From NCBI RefSeq assembly GCF_016461715.1, contig NZ_JAEMUI010000017.1:1-64000 (forward strand): a stretch of 64,000 bases of DNA, given 5' to 3'. Under the pieces are notes generated by a model. It had not been told where the DNA came from and did no database searches. It worked only from the letters and a program-made list of their open reading frames with translations. The DNA is from Marinomonas spartinae (lineage in GTDB: Bacteria; Pseudomonadota; Gammaproteobacteria; Pseudomonadales; Marinomonadaceae). Shown one piece after another: positions 56,960-64,000 of the stretch (position 1 is its first letter; the number at the start of each line of letters is the position of its first letter). Position numbers and translations under genes: made by a program.

Positions 56960-58273
56960 TCAAGAACGGTGATCAAACTTAGGTAGTGTTTTCAAAATTG
57001 TCACCGCTTGAAACAACTGAAAATCTTTTTTCGCTAACTCACTTAACTTAACCCCTTGCGTGTCAAAGCGATCCGCTCCACCTGTTCCATTACTTAAATG
57101 TCCACTTAATTCAGACTCTTTGACGATGAAAGGCTCTTTGGTCAAGCTTAGAGTAGCTTGCGGAACAACAAGGTCAGGAGTAATACCCTGCGCTTGGATA
57201 GATCGTCCATTAGGTGTGTAATACAGGGCGGTCGTCAACTTGACAGCAGCGCCATTCGATAAAGGAATCACCGTTTGCACAGAGCCTTTACCAAAGGTAT
57301 TCGTTCCTAGGATCAAACCGCGATGATGATCTTGCAAAGCACCTGAAACAATCTCGGAGGCGGATGCCGACCCTTGGTTGACAAGCACGACTAAAGGCAC
57401 ATTAGGCAACAGGGTGTTTTTCGTTGTTGCTCTAAATTGGCTGTTCGACGCGTCATCTCGGCCTTTGGTGTAGACAATCATACCTTTATTGATAAAGGCA
57501 TCAACAACGCCCACTGCGGCTTGTAACACCCCACCTGGGTTGTTTCTAAGATCCAACACAACTCCCTTAATCGGCTTTTGCTTTTTCAGCTTATTAATCG
57601 CATGATAAAACTCTTGAGCCGTATCTCCCTGAAACTGGCTGATGCGGAAGTAGGCAATGTTATCCCCTAGCCATTTTGTCGATACACTATTATCGGCAAT
57701 CATCTGGCGTTCAAGGCTAAAATGTTTGATCTCACCATGGCGCTCTATATCAAGAGACAATGTCGTGCCTGCGTCACCACGCATCAAATTCATGACATCC
57801 TCAAAGCTCATGTTGGTAACCACTGTATTGCCTACCTTCACAATCACATCACCAGGTAAGATGCCTGCTTTCGCAGCGGGAGACCCATCAATGGGAGAGA
57901 CAATCACTAGCTTATTGTCCTTCAATTCCACTTCAACTCCGACTCCAGCGTATTCCCCTGTCGTCAGCTGATCAAAATCTTTCACTTCCTCTTTCGTCAA
58001 GTACTCAGAATGGGGATCCAAGCCAGCTACCATGCCTTTGAGTGCTTTATTGAGAATTTGTTGATCCGACATGGGGTGTACATAGTTGTCACGGATCGTT
58101 TCAAAGGTCTCCACAAATGCTTGTATTTGCGACAACGGCAATGTCGAGTTCTCCACTCCTTTATCGTTGACTGCAACCGCCTTCTTGGCACTAGAGGTAT
58201 CCGCTGCGAAACTTGGCTGCATAGAAAACGCCACCAATAAACACACCACTCCACGACTTAAGAACTTCATCAT
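56960..58273 (-). CDS. ctpA: Carboxy-terminal processing protease CtpA (S41 family)
   Basis: CtpA is a periplasmic serine protease trimming or degrading envelope proteins. The 437-residue protein has a signal peptide ending QPSFA, a PDZ domain (GVGVEVELKDNKLVIVSPIDGSPA-like region), the catalytic Ser in GSASASEIVSGALQDH and the Lys in FGKGSVQT. AGGA precedes the ATG; the second Met is also possible. It lies between envC and yibQ. Confidence 0.96.
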   Translation of the reverse strand: MMKFLSRGVVCLLVAFSMQPSFAADTSSAKKAVAVNDKGVENSTLPLSQIQAFVETFETIRDNYVHPMSDQQILNKALKGMVAGLDPHSEYLTKEEVKDFDQLTTGEYAGVGVEVELKDNKLVIVSPIDGSPAAKAGILPGDVIVKVGNTVVTNMSFEDVMNLMRGDAGTTLSLDIERHGEIKHFSLERQMIADNSVSTKWLGDNIAYFRISQFQGDTAQEFYHAINKLKKQKPIKGVVLDLRNNPGGVLQAAVGVVDAFINKGMIVYTKGRDDASNSQFRATTKNTLLPNVPLVVLVNQGSASASEIVSGALQDHHRGLILGTNTFGKGSVQTVIPLSNGAAVKLTTALYYTPNGRSIQAQGITPDLVVPQATLSLTKEPFIVKESELSGHLSNGTGGADRFDTQGVKLSELAKKDFQLFQAVTILKTLPKFDHRS

Positions 58274-58327
58274 ACTTTTTCCTGTTGTTATCTTTGGTGA
58301 CTCATATTAGGGATGAGCCGCCCTCCA

Positions 58328-59476
58328 CTAACGCCGTCTTAGCCACGCGAGTGGCTTAAGCGGCGTACCATCATGACGAATAGCAAAAAACAATGCGGGT
58401 TCAGAACGACCACCCGAGCTACCAACGGTGGCAATCACATCATTCGCATTGACCCACTCACCGACTTCTTTAAGCAAACTTTGGTTGTAACCATACAAAG
58501 ACATATAGCCATTGCCATGGTCGATAATAAGTAAAAAGCCAAACCCTCTTAACCAGTCGGCAAACACCACACGTCCATTGAAAATGGCATGAACTGGCTC
58601 ACCTTCTTTACCTTTTAACGTCACCCCACCTAAATTGATACTGCCATCCGAGGGCAGTTCAACCAAGGGTCTAAGTGGTGGTACTAACTTACCTTTTTGT
58701 GATGAAAAAGGCACATCCTGATCTGGTAATTTTATATCGGCCAACGCTTCTTCAAGCTGTTTCAAGACACTTTCTAATTGCTGCTGATTCTTTTTTAGCT
58801 GTTCGGAGCGCTGATTGCCCTTTTTTAAATCTTGGTCAAGCTTCGCTAATAGCTCACGACGGCTTTGTTTTTCTTTATTTAACTTGTCACGTTGAGCGAG
58901 CAAAGAGGCCTGTTCTTGCGCTTGCTGTGCACGTTGGCTACGGATACTTTTTTCCACCAAGTTGAGATCATTCACTTGGCTGGCGTAACCATTAATAAGG
59001 GATTGACGGGCATCGGATACATAACGGTTGTACTGAACTAATCGATCCACGTCTTTACCAGAACCGTTCAGCAAAAGCTTAATGGCTTCTTGCTTGCCAG
59101 AACGATAAACCGCCCTCAATTGGGCGGCTATTTGTGAGTTTTGCTGTTGAATACTGAGCTGCAGGTCTCCCTGCTGAATTTTCAGCTTCGAGAGCTGTTT
59201 TTCTCCCTTTTTTAAGCTCTCTTTTAACTGATCAATTTGTTTCATCAAGTGTTGGATGGCTTTTTCTTTGCTCTCCAATTGATTTTCCACATCAGACCGT
59301 TGAGATTTCACTTCCTTCATCCAACGATTGAGCTTTTGTAGGTCTTTCTTCAGTGCTTCAATTTGTTGCTTTGCTTGCTCTGGTGTTTGTGGTGTGTTTG
59401 ACGCTGTTGCCGCCCAACTCACACTGGACAGCAACAGGAGAACCCAACACAACACATGACGACAAAAAACTGCCAT
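58328..59476 (-). CDS. envC: Murein hydrolase activator EnvC
   Basis: EnvC activates the division amidases. The 382-residue protein has a signal peptide ending SVSWA, two long coiled-coil blocks (about 30-110 and 170-250) and a C-terminal LytM/M23 domain. The domain lacks the zinc-binding histidines (FFAIRHDG where active enzymes have HxH), so it is a degenerate activator, as in E. coli EnvC. It follows gpmI by eight bases. Confidence 0.94.
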   Translation of the reverse strand: MAVFCRHVLCWVLLLLSSVSWAATASNTPQTPEQAKQQIEALKKDLQKLNRWMKEVKSQRSDVENQLESKEKAIQHLMKQIDQLKESLKKGEKQLSKLKIQQGDLQLSIQQQNSQIAAQLRAVYRSGKQEAIKLLLNGSGKDVDRLVQYNRYVSDARQSLINGYASQVNDLNLVEKSIRSQRAQQAQEQASLLAQRDKLNKEKQSRRELLAKLDQDLKKGNQRSEQLKKNQQQLESVLKQLEEALADIKLPDQDVPFSSQKGKLVPPLRPLVELPSDGSINLGGVTLKGKEGEPVHAIFNGRVVFADWLRGFGFLLIIDHGNGYMSLYGYNQSLLKEVGEWVNANDVIATVGSSGGRSEPALFFAIRHDGTPLKPLAWLRRR

Positions 59477-59484
59477 CGGTTACC

Positions 59485-61020
59485 TCACGAACGCGTGAGC
59501 AGACTGGTGCCACTCATTTCTTCTGGCTTGTCCATACCCATCATCTCCAGCAAGGTGGGGGCGATGTCTGATAATGCACCATCTTTCAGCCCTAGATGTT
59601 GATCACCATTTGGTGCGAACAAAACCAAAGGCACAGGCCCAGTGGTATGCGACGTCAAAGGTTGAGTACCATCATCACTCAACATTTGCTCAACATTACC
59701 GTGATCTGCCGTAATCAAGCATTGGCCGCCATTCTCTTGCAATGCCTCCATAATACGACCGAGACAGGTATCCACGGCTTCAACCGCTTTCACCGCTGCA
59801 TCAAAAATACCACTGTGCCCAACCATATCGCCATTAGCAAAGTTACAAATGATTGTGTCATATTTGCCAGCTTTGATCACTTCTACCAATTTATCTGTCA
59901 CCTCAGGTGCACTCATTTCTGGCTTCAAATCATAAGTCGCTACATTAGGAGAGGGAATCAGCTCACGATCTTCTCCCTCAAAAACGGCTTCTTCCCCGCC
60001 GTTAAAGAAGAAAGTTACATGGGCGTATTTTTCCGTTTCCGCAATGCGCAGCTGTTTTTTACCTGCTTTGGACAACACTTCCCCTAAGGTATTGCTTAAC
60101 GCAACGGGAGGGAAAGCCACATCGGCTTCAATGTCCGCAGCAAACTCAGTAAAGGTAACAAAGGCAGCATAATCAGGGTGGGCTTCCCGCTTGAAGCCAC
60201 TAAAGTTCGGATCTGTAAACGCACGAGTCAACTGACGAGCGCGGTCTGGCCTAAAGTTCGCAAAGACAACCGCATCACCATCCTGCATGGAAACAGGCTC
60301 ACCAATCACGGTGGCTTTCACAAATTCGTCGTTTTCATCACGATCATACGCCGCTTGAATGGCCTCTTCTGCCGTCTTGGCTTGGAACTGGCCTTTGCCC
60401 ATAACAATGGCGTCATAAGCCGTTTGTACTCGATCCCAGCGATTATCACGATCCATTGCAAAATAACGGCCCGTTAAGGTAGCGATCTTACCAACACCTA
60501 ACGCTTTTAACTTATCTTCTAACGTTGCAATGGGGGTTTTGGCCGAGCGTGGAGGCGTATCCCGTCCATCCGTAAAGCCATGAACATACACTGCTTTTGC
60601 ACCACGTTTTGCCGCTAATTCACACATGGCGATGATTTGTTCGTAGTGACTATGAACCCCACCATCCGACAATAATCCCATGATATGAACCGCTTTACCT
60701 GCTTTAACAGCTTTATCGACCGCGCCAACCAGCACGTCATTTTCAAAAAAACTGCCATCTTCAATGGCTTTACCGATACGGGTGAAGTTCTGGTACACAA
60801 CACGACCCGCGCCAAGGTTCATATGGCCCACTTCTGAGTTGCCCATTTGCCCTTCTGGCAAGCCAACCGCAAGACCCGATGTTTTGATAAAGGAATGGGC
60901 TTGGTTTTCCCATAGAGCATCCCAGTTTGGCGTATTGGCTACGGCAATCGCATTGGACTTTGACGTGTCACTGTAGCCCCATCCGTCAAGAATAAAGAGT
61001 GCTGTGGTTTTCTTATTCAT
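59485..61020 (-). CDS. gpmI: 2,3-bisphosphoglycerate-independent phosphoglycerate mutase
   Basis: GpmI interconverts 3- and 2-phosphoglycerate in glycolysis and uses manganese. The 511-residue protein starts [12 protein letters not shown] and contains the phospho-serine loop [25 protein letters not shown] and the metal ligands in [11 protein letters not shown]. Length is standard. It heads gpmI-envC-ctpA-yibQ, a conserved gammaproteobacterial order. Confidence 0.97.
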   Translation of the reverse strand: MNKKTTALFILDGWGYSDTSKSNAIAVANTPNWDALWENQAHSFIKTSGLAVGLPEGQMGNSEVGHMNLGAGRVVYQNFTRIGKAIEDGSFFENDVLVGAVDKAVKAGKAVHIMGLLSDGGVHSHYEQIIAMCELAAKRGAKAVYVHGFTDGRDTPPRSAKTPIATLEDKLKALGVGKIATLTGRYFAMDRDNRWDRVQTAYDAIVMGKGQFQAKTAEEAIQAAYDRDENDEFVKATVIGEPVSMQDGDAVVFANFRPDRARQLTRAFTDPNFSGFKREAHPDYAAFVTFTEFAADIEADVAFPPVALSNTLGEVLSKAGKKQLRIAETEKYAHVTFFFNGGEEAVFEGEDRELIPSPNVATYDLKPEMSAPEVTDKLVEVIKAGKYDTIICNFANGDMVGHSGIFDAAVKAVEAVDTCLGRIMEALQENGGQCLITADHGNVEQMLSDDGTQPLTSHTTGPVPLVLFAPNGDQHLGLKDGALSDIAPTLLEMMGMDKPEEMSGTSLLTRS

Positions 61021-61138
61021 GGTGATCCATCCGTAAGTTGGTCATAATGATGTTTCGGTCTATTTGCTTCGATACTATCACAGACCTGTAATTTTGTTAC
61101 AGGCTCTGCTTTCTATTCTAACCATTAATCTTCTCTAT

Positions 61139-62044
61139 TTATTCACTGCCAATATTCGCTAATAGCCAATCTCGAAATGCAACCACTTGTTCTAAATCCG
61201 CTTTGTCCGCCGGATAGGATAACAAATACTCATTGGGTGTTCTCACTTCTTCGCCAAAAGGGGCAACAAGTTCTCCTGCCTCTAATGCTTGCTCGGTCAA
61301 AATAGTCGGCATAATAGCAATGCCCATATTATTTTTCGTGGCTTCTAATAACATATGGAAATGAGCAAAAGACGTACCCGCAAACGAACCACTTTCTAAC
61401 CCTTTTGCCACCAGCCAATCAGGCCACGCATTCATACGTGATGACAAGTGCAACAAAGGAAACTGTGTCACATCATGGCATTGCCAATCATTCAATCTTT
61501 TTGTTTGATCAAACTGAGTCAAAAGACGGGGAGAGCACACAGCAACCACTTTTTCAGAAATAAGCCGATGAGAAACCGCCCGAGGCCAATGATCGCCACC
61601 ATAGTGTAAAATGATATCGATGCTATCCGCATCAATCTTTGCCGCATCATCTAATGAGCGCAGTTTAATTTGAAATTCCGGGTGTGCTTGCTGAAACCTT
61701 GCCAAGCGCGGCATCAGCCAATAAGAAGCAAAGGTGGGGAGAGCAGAAATGGTCAGCGTTGTTTTTTCATCTTCTCGATGCAGCATTTTTAAGCTGGCGA
61801 TCTCCATGCCATCTAAAAGCGGCACCACCTCCTTGTAATACGCAGCGCCAGTACTCGTTAGCACAAGCCGTTTATTCAATCGAATAAATAAATCCCGCGA
61901 CAAGAACTCTTCTAGATTACGAATCTGACGACTCACTGCACTCTGCGTAAGATGCAGCTCTTGAGCAGCACGAGTAAAACTAAGATGTCTAACCGATGCC
62001 TCAAAACACTTGAGCGCGGTTGACGACGGAATATAACGCCGCAT
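61139..62044 (-). CDS. LysR-family regulator, GcvA-like
   Basis: From the ATG at 62044 the protein has 301 residues. It starts RRYIPSSTALKCFEASVRHLSFTRAAQELHLTQSAVSRQI, the GcvA-like LysR helix-turn-helix. An in-frame extension of 33 residues upstream looks non-coding. It lies downstream of the amine oxidase gene on the same strand. In Pseudomonas putida a LysR gene also lies next to amaAB, so control of that pathway is a reasonable inference. Confidence 0.9.
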   Translation of the reverse strand: MRRYIPSSTALKCFEASVRHLSFTRAAQELHLTQSAVSRQIRNLEEFLSRDLFIRLNKRLVLTSTGAAYYKEVVPLLDGMEIASLKMLHREDEKTTLTISALPTFASYWLMPRLARFQQAHPEFQIKLRSLDDAAKIDADSIDIILHYGGDHWPRAVSHRLISEKVVAVCSPRLLTQFDQTKRLNDWQCHDVTQFPLLHLSSRMNAWPDWLVAKGLESGSFAGTSFAHFHMLLEATKNNMGIAIMPTILTEQALEAGELVAPFGEEVRTPNEYLLSYPADKADLEQVVAFRDWLLANIGSE

Positions 62045-62238
62045 GTGATAGCCATTACTTATTAAAATGAGAGAGGCTAACTGTAACGTATTCGATACAC
62101 TTTCCCAAACATTGAATGATACGAATGCACTATTATTGCGCACTCATTTCATTCAACATCATTCAGTCAGCACGTTTTATTAATTTGAATGGAACACAAC
62201 CCAAAAGGCAAGACGAAACTGAGCACCTACTCTTTAGA

Positions 62239-63510
62239 CTAATCTAATGCATGCGCCTTTTGCCCATAATGATAGGTATGAGCCCCGACTTCATAAAACA
62301 TGCGCTTCAACTCACGCAAAGGGATATTACGCAACAAGGTAGTGGGTACCGAGAGCGAATCACGCTGACCAACAAACCACTCAGCGAGCTCTTTGCCCAT
62401 AACGGTTCCCGGTCCAATGCCACGGCCACTGTAACCTGCGACACTATACAGCCCCTGCTGAAGCTGCTGGCAGTGGGGTAGATGGTCTTCGCTGTAAGCA
62501 ATTTTTCCTGTCCAGCAATAATCCCATTCAACCTTATCGAGCACAGGGAAAATTTCCGTGACTCGTTGAGTCGCCCAGTTTGATAACACACGACCTTCAC
62601 CGCCCATACCACCAAACACTAAGCGACCTTGCTTATCCATACGAAACGAACTCATGACCGTGCAAGTGTCCCAAACGCCTTCTTTATTTGGCAAAATTTT
62701 CGCCAACTGCTCGTCATTGAGCGGCTTAGTTGCCAGCTGGCTGTAAAAGATAGGGACGAACTTGCGCGCTTGTACTCTCACACCATGCTCACTGTAGGCA
62801 TTGGTCGCCAAAATGACTTTTTCAGCGCGAATTTCCCCTTGATTGGTCTTTACTTGCCAACCATTTTCACAGGGTAAAATACTGTCTACTGGCGAATAAT
62901 CATAAAGTTTTGCGCCTTCTTTAATCGCTGCATGGGCCAGTCCTCGGGCATACGCCAGAGGCTGAATGGTCCCAGCACGAGGATCAAATAAGGCCGAATT
63001 AAATTTGTTCGAACCAATACGTAATTGCGCTTCGGCAGCGCCCAAAAGCTCTACTGGCGCACCACGCTTCCTCATTTGCTCATAGCGACGTTGCAGTTGC
63101 GCCAGACCGGCTTTCCCGACGCCCGCGTGTAAAGTTCCATGACGTACCGCTTCACACTCAATTTTATACTCATCAATCAAGCCATAGACATAATCTGGCG
63201 CGGCGGCCAAAGCGTCATACATAACCCTACCTGCTTCGGGGCCAAGGGCTCGATCTAGTTGGTCAGGCTCTAACCAAACCCCCGCATTGGCTAGACCCAC
63301 ATTACGACCTGAGCCACCAAAACCGATTTCTTGTGCTTCCACCACCGCCACACTGACGCCTAATCTAGCCAAATGCAAAGCCGCCGATAATCCTGTAAAA
63401 CCGCCACCGACGATCACCACACTCACATCCTGAGACCCCGTTAAAGGCGTGAGCTTGGGACCTGCTGGCGCAGTTGCCCGCCATAATGAATCGCATACTG
63501 CATCAGACAT
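62239..63510 (-). CDS. amaA: FAD-dependent amine oxidase, probable L-pipecolate oxidase
   Basis: The 423-residue protein is a DAO-type flavoenzyme: Rossmann motif VVIVGGGFTGLSAALHLARLG, GSGRNVGLANAG and C-terminal GYSGRGIGPGTVMGKELAEW. It resembles both gamma-glutamylputrescine oxidase (PuuB) and pipecolate oxidase (AmaA). The neighbouring ALDH7-type gene favours AmaA, which turns L-pipecolate into piperideine-6-carboxylate. The ATG at 63510 follows GAGG. The substrate assignment rests on context. Confidence 0.72.
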   Translation of the reverse strand: MSDAVCDSLWRATAPAGPKLTPLTGSQDVSVVIVGGGFTGLSAALHLARLGVSVAVVEAQEIGFGGSGRNVGLANAGVWLEPDQLDRALGPEAGRVMYDALAAAPDYVYGLIDEYKIECEAVRHGTLHAGVGKAGLAQLQRRYEQMRKRGAPVELLGAAEAQLRIGSNKFNSALFDPRAGTIQPLAYARGLAHAAIKEGAKLYDYSPVDSILPCENGWQVKTNQGEIRAEKVILATNAYSEHGVRVQARKFVPIFYSQLATKPLNDEQLAKILPNKEGVWDTCTVMSSFRMDKQGRLVFGGMGGEGRVLSNWATQRVTEIFPVLDKVEWDYCWTGKIAYSEDHLPHCQQLQQGLYSVAGYSGRGIGPGTVMGKELAEWFVGQRDSLSVPTTLLRNIPLRELKRMFYEVGAHTYHYGQKAHALD

Positions 63511-63550
63511 AATCAAACCTCAAAGTAAATGAGAACAAGGTAAAAACAAC

Positions 63551-63574
63551 AAAGGCGAGCGTCTGCTCACCTTT
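63551..63574 (-). terminator. Terminator-like hairpin between amaB and amaA
   Basis: On the minus strand AAAGGTGAGC and GCTCGCCTTT pair (one G-U) with a 4-base loop, followed by GTTGTTTTTA. It may reduce read-through from amaB into amaA. Confidence 0.65.
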
Positions 63575-63619
63575 GCTTTTCATGCTATAGACGCTAATCG
63601 TAAGGCTTGCGTTTTTCCC

Positions 63620-64000
63620 TTACTCAAAAACAATCCCTTGAGCCAAAGGTAAGTCGCCACCATAGTTAACGGTATTCGTCGTGCGGCGCATATAATTTCG
63701 CCATGCATCAGAGCCAGACTCACGACCGCCCCCCGTGTCTTTTTCACCGCCGAAAGCGCCGCCAATTTCCGCACCAGAGGTACCGATATTCACGTTCGCA
63801 ATGCCGCAATCTGATCCAGCTGGAGACATAAATAACTCTGCCTCACGCATACTCTCAGTGAAAACGGCCGAAGACAGACCTTGCGGTACTTCGTTTTGGA
63901 TCTCAATGGCTTCATCAAATGACGAGTAGGTCAATACATAAAGAATCGGTGCAAAGGTTTCTTCATGGACAATAGGCGCATCATGAGCGATACGAACGAT
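63620..64000 (-). CDS. amaB: ALDH7-type aldehyde dehydrogenase, C-terminal part only
   Basis: The frame is open from the window end to a stop at 63620, giving the last 126 residues. They include [36 protein letters not shown] and [20 protein letters not shown]. This is the pattern of the ALDH7 group, whose members oxidise 2-aminoadipate-6-semialdehyde / piperideine-6-carboxylate in lysine catabolism (AmaB, antiquitin). The catalytic Cys and Glu lie outside the window. Together with amaA it suggests conversion of pipecolate to 2-aminoadipate. Confidence 0.83.
   Translation of the reverse strand: MVRIAHDAPIVHEETFAPILYVLTYSSFDEAIEIQNEVPQGLSSAVFTESMREAELFMSPAGSDCGIANVNIGTSGAEIGGAFGGEKDTGGGRESGSDAWRNYMRRTTNTVNYGGDLPLAQGIVFE

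Noticed and set aside
58328..59476. Active M23 peptidase
   Set aside because: The zinc-binding histidines are not present; the coiled coils and neighbours fit EnvC, an activator.

Overview
The window is an ordinary-looking stretch of chromosome from a marine gammaproteobacterium, most like Marinomonas or a close Oceanospirillales relative. This is inferred from protein resemblance and from gene blocks also found in pseudomonads: asmA-mutY-yggX-his, engB-cytochrome c4-dsbA-diguanylate cyclase, ubiE-ubiB-hisE-tatABC, gpmI-envC-ctpA-yibQ and algQ-dsbB. I saw no rRNA, tRNA, prophage, CRISPR array or insertion sequence, apart from one small REP-associated transposase.

Bases 1-10.2 kb hold nucleotide-sugar and polysaccharide precursor genes: rfbB and a cut-off rfbA (dTDP-rhamnose), phosphomannomutase and GDP-mannose pyrophosphorylase, an EPS-linked MarR-type regulator, glmS and glmU (UDP-GlcNAc) and galE. 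The far left is clearly richer in A+T than the rest, and the change falls inside the phosphomannomutase gene. This looks like the edge of a variable surface-polysaccharide locus. A Wzz-type chain-length protein lies further right at 16.5 kb.

Bases 10.2-13.4 kb contain a divergent lysR / azoreductase pair separated by about 1.6 kb. That gap holds a REP array with an exact 97-base period, a RAYT transposase gene and further degenerate REP hairpins. It is the most distinctive structure in the window.

Bases 13.5-31.4 kb are housekeeping genes: tex, an H-NS-like protein, wzz, trmB, a DUF423 protein, a WD40 lipoprotein, algQ/rsd, dsbB, an orphan FliL-like protein, yggX, mutY, asmA, hisB-hisH-hisF (hisA is not between hisH and hisF), a membrane-anchored protein of unknown function, gshA and engB. 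Bases 31.6-42.6 kb hold cytochrome c4, dsbA, a diguanylate cyclase, ubiE-ubiB (ubiJ is not between them), hisE (no hisI), tatABC, an ornithine cyclodeaminase homologue, dtd and typA.

Bases 43-50.2 kb cover thiI and the nitrogen genes glnA-ntrB-ntrC, followed by a DUF3461 protein and a TsaC/YrdC protein. Bases 50.3-55.3 kb are a complete branched-chain amino acid ABC transporter (livKHMGF). Bases 55.9-61 kb are an envelope block (yibQ, ctpA, envC) with gpmI. The right edge holds a LysR regulator, an FAD amine oxidase and the end of an ALDH7-type dehydrogenase. Together the last two resemble the amaA/amaB pair of lysine catabolism through pipecolate.

I found no clearly new biological system. 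The points most worth checking are the REP/RAYT island, the composition break at the polysaccharide locus edge, the missing hisA, ubiJ and hisI, and several unexplained palindromes in intergenic DNA.
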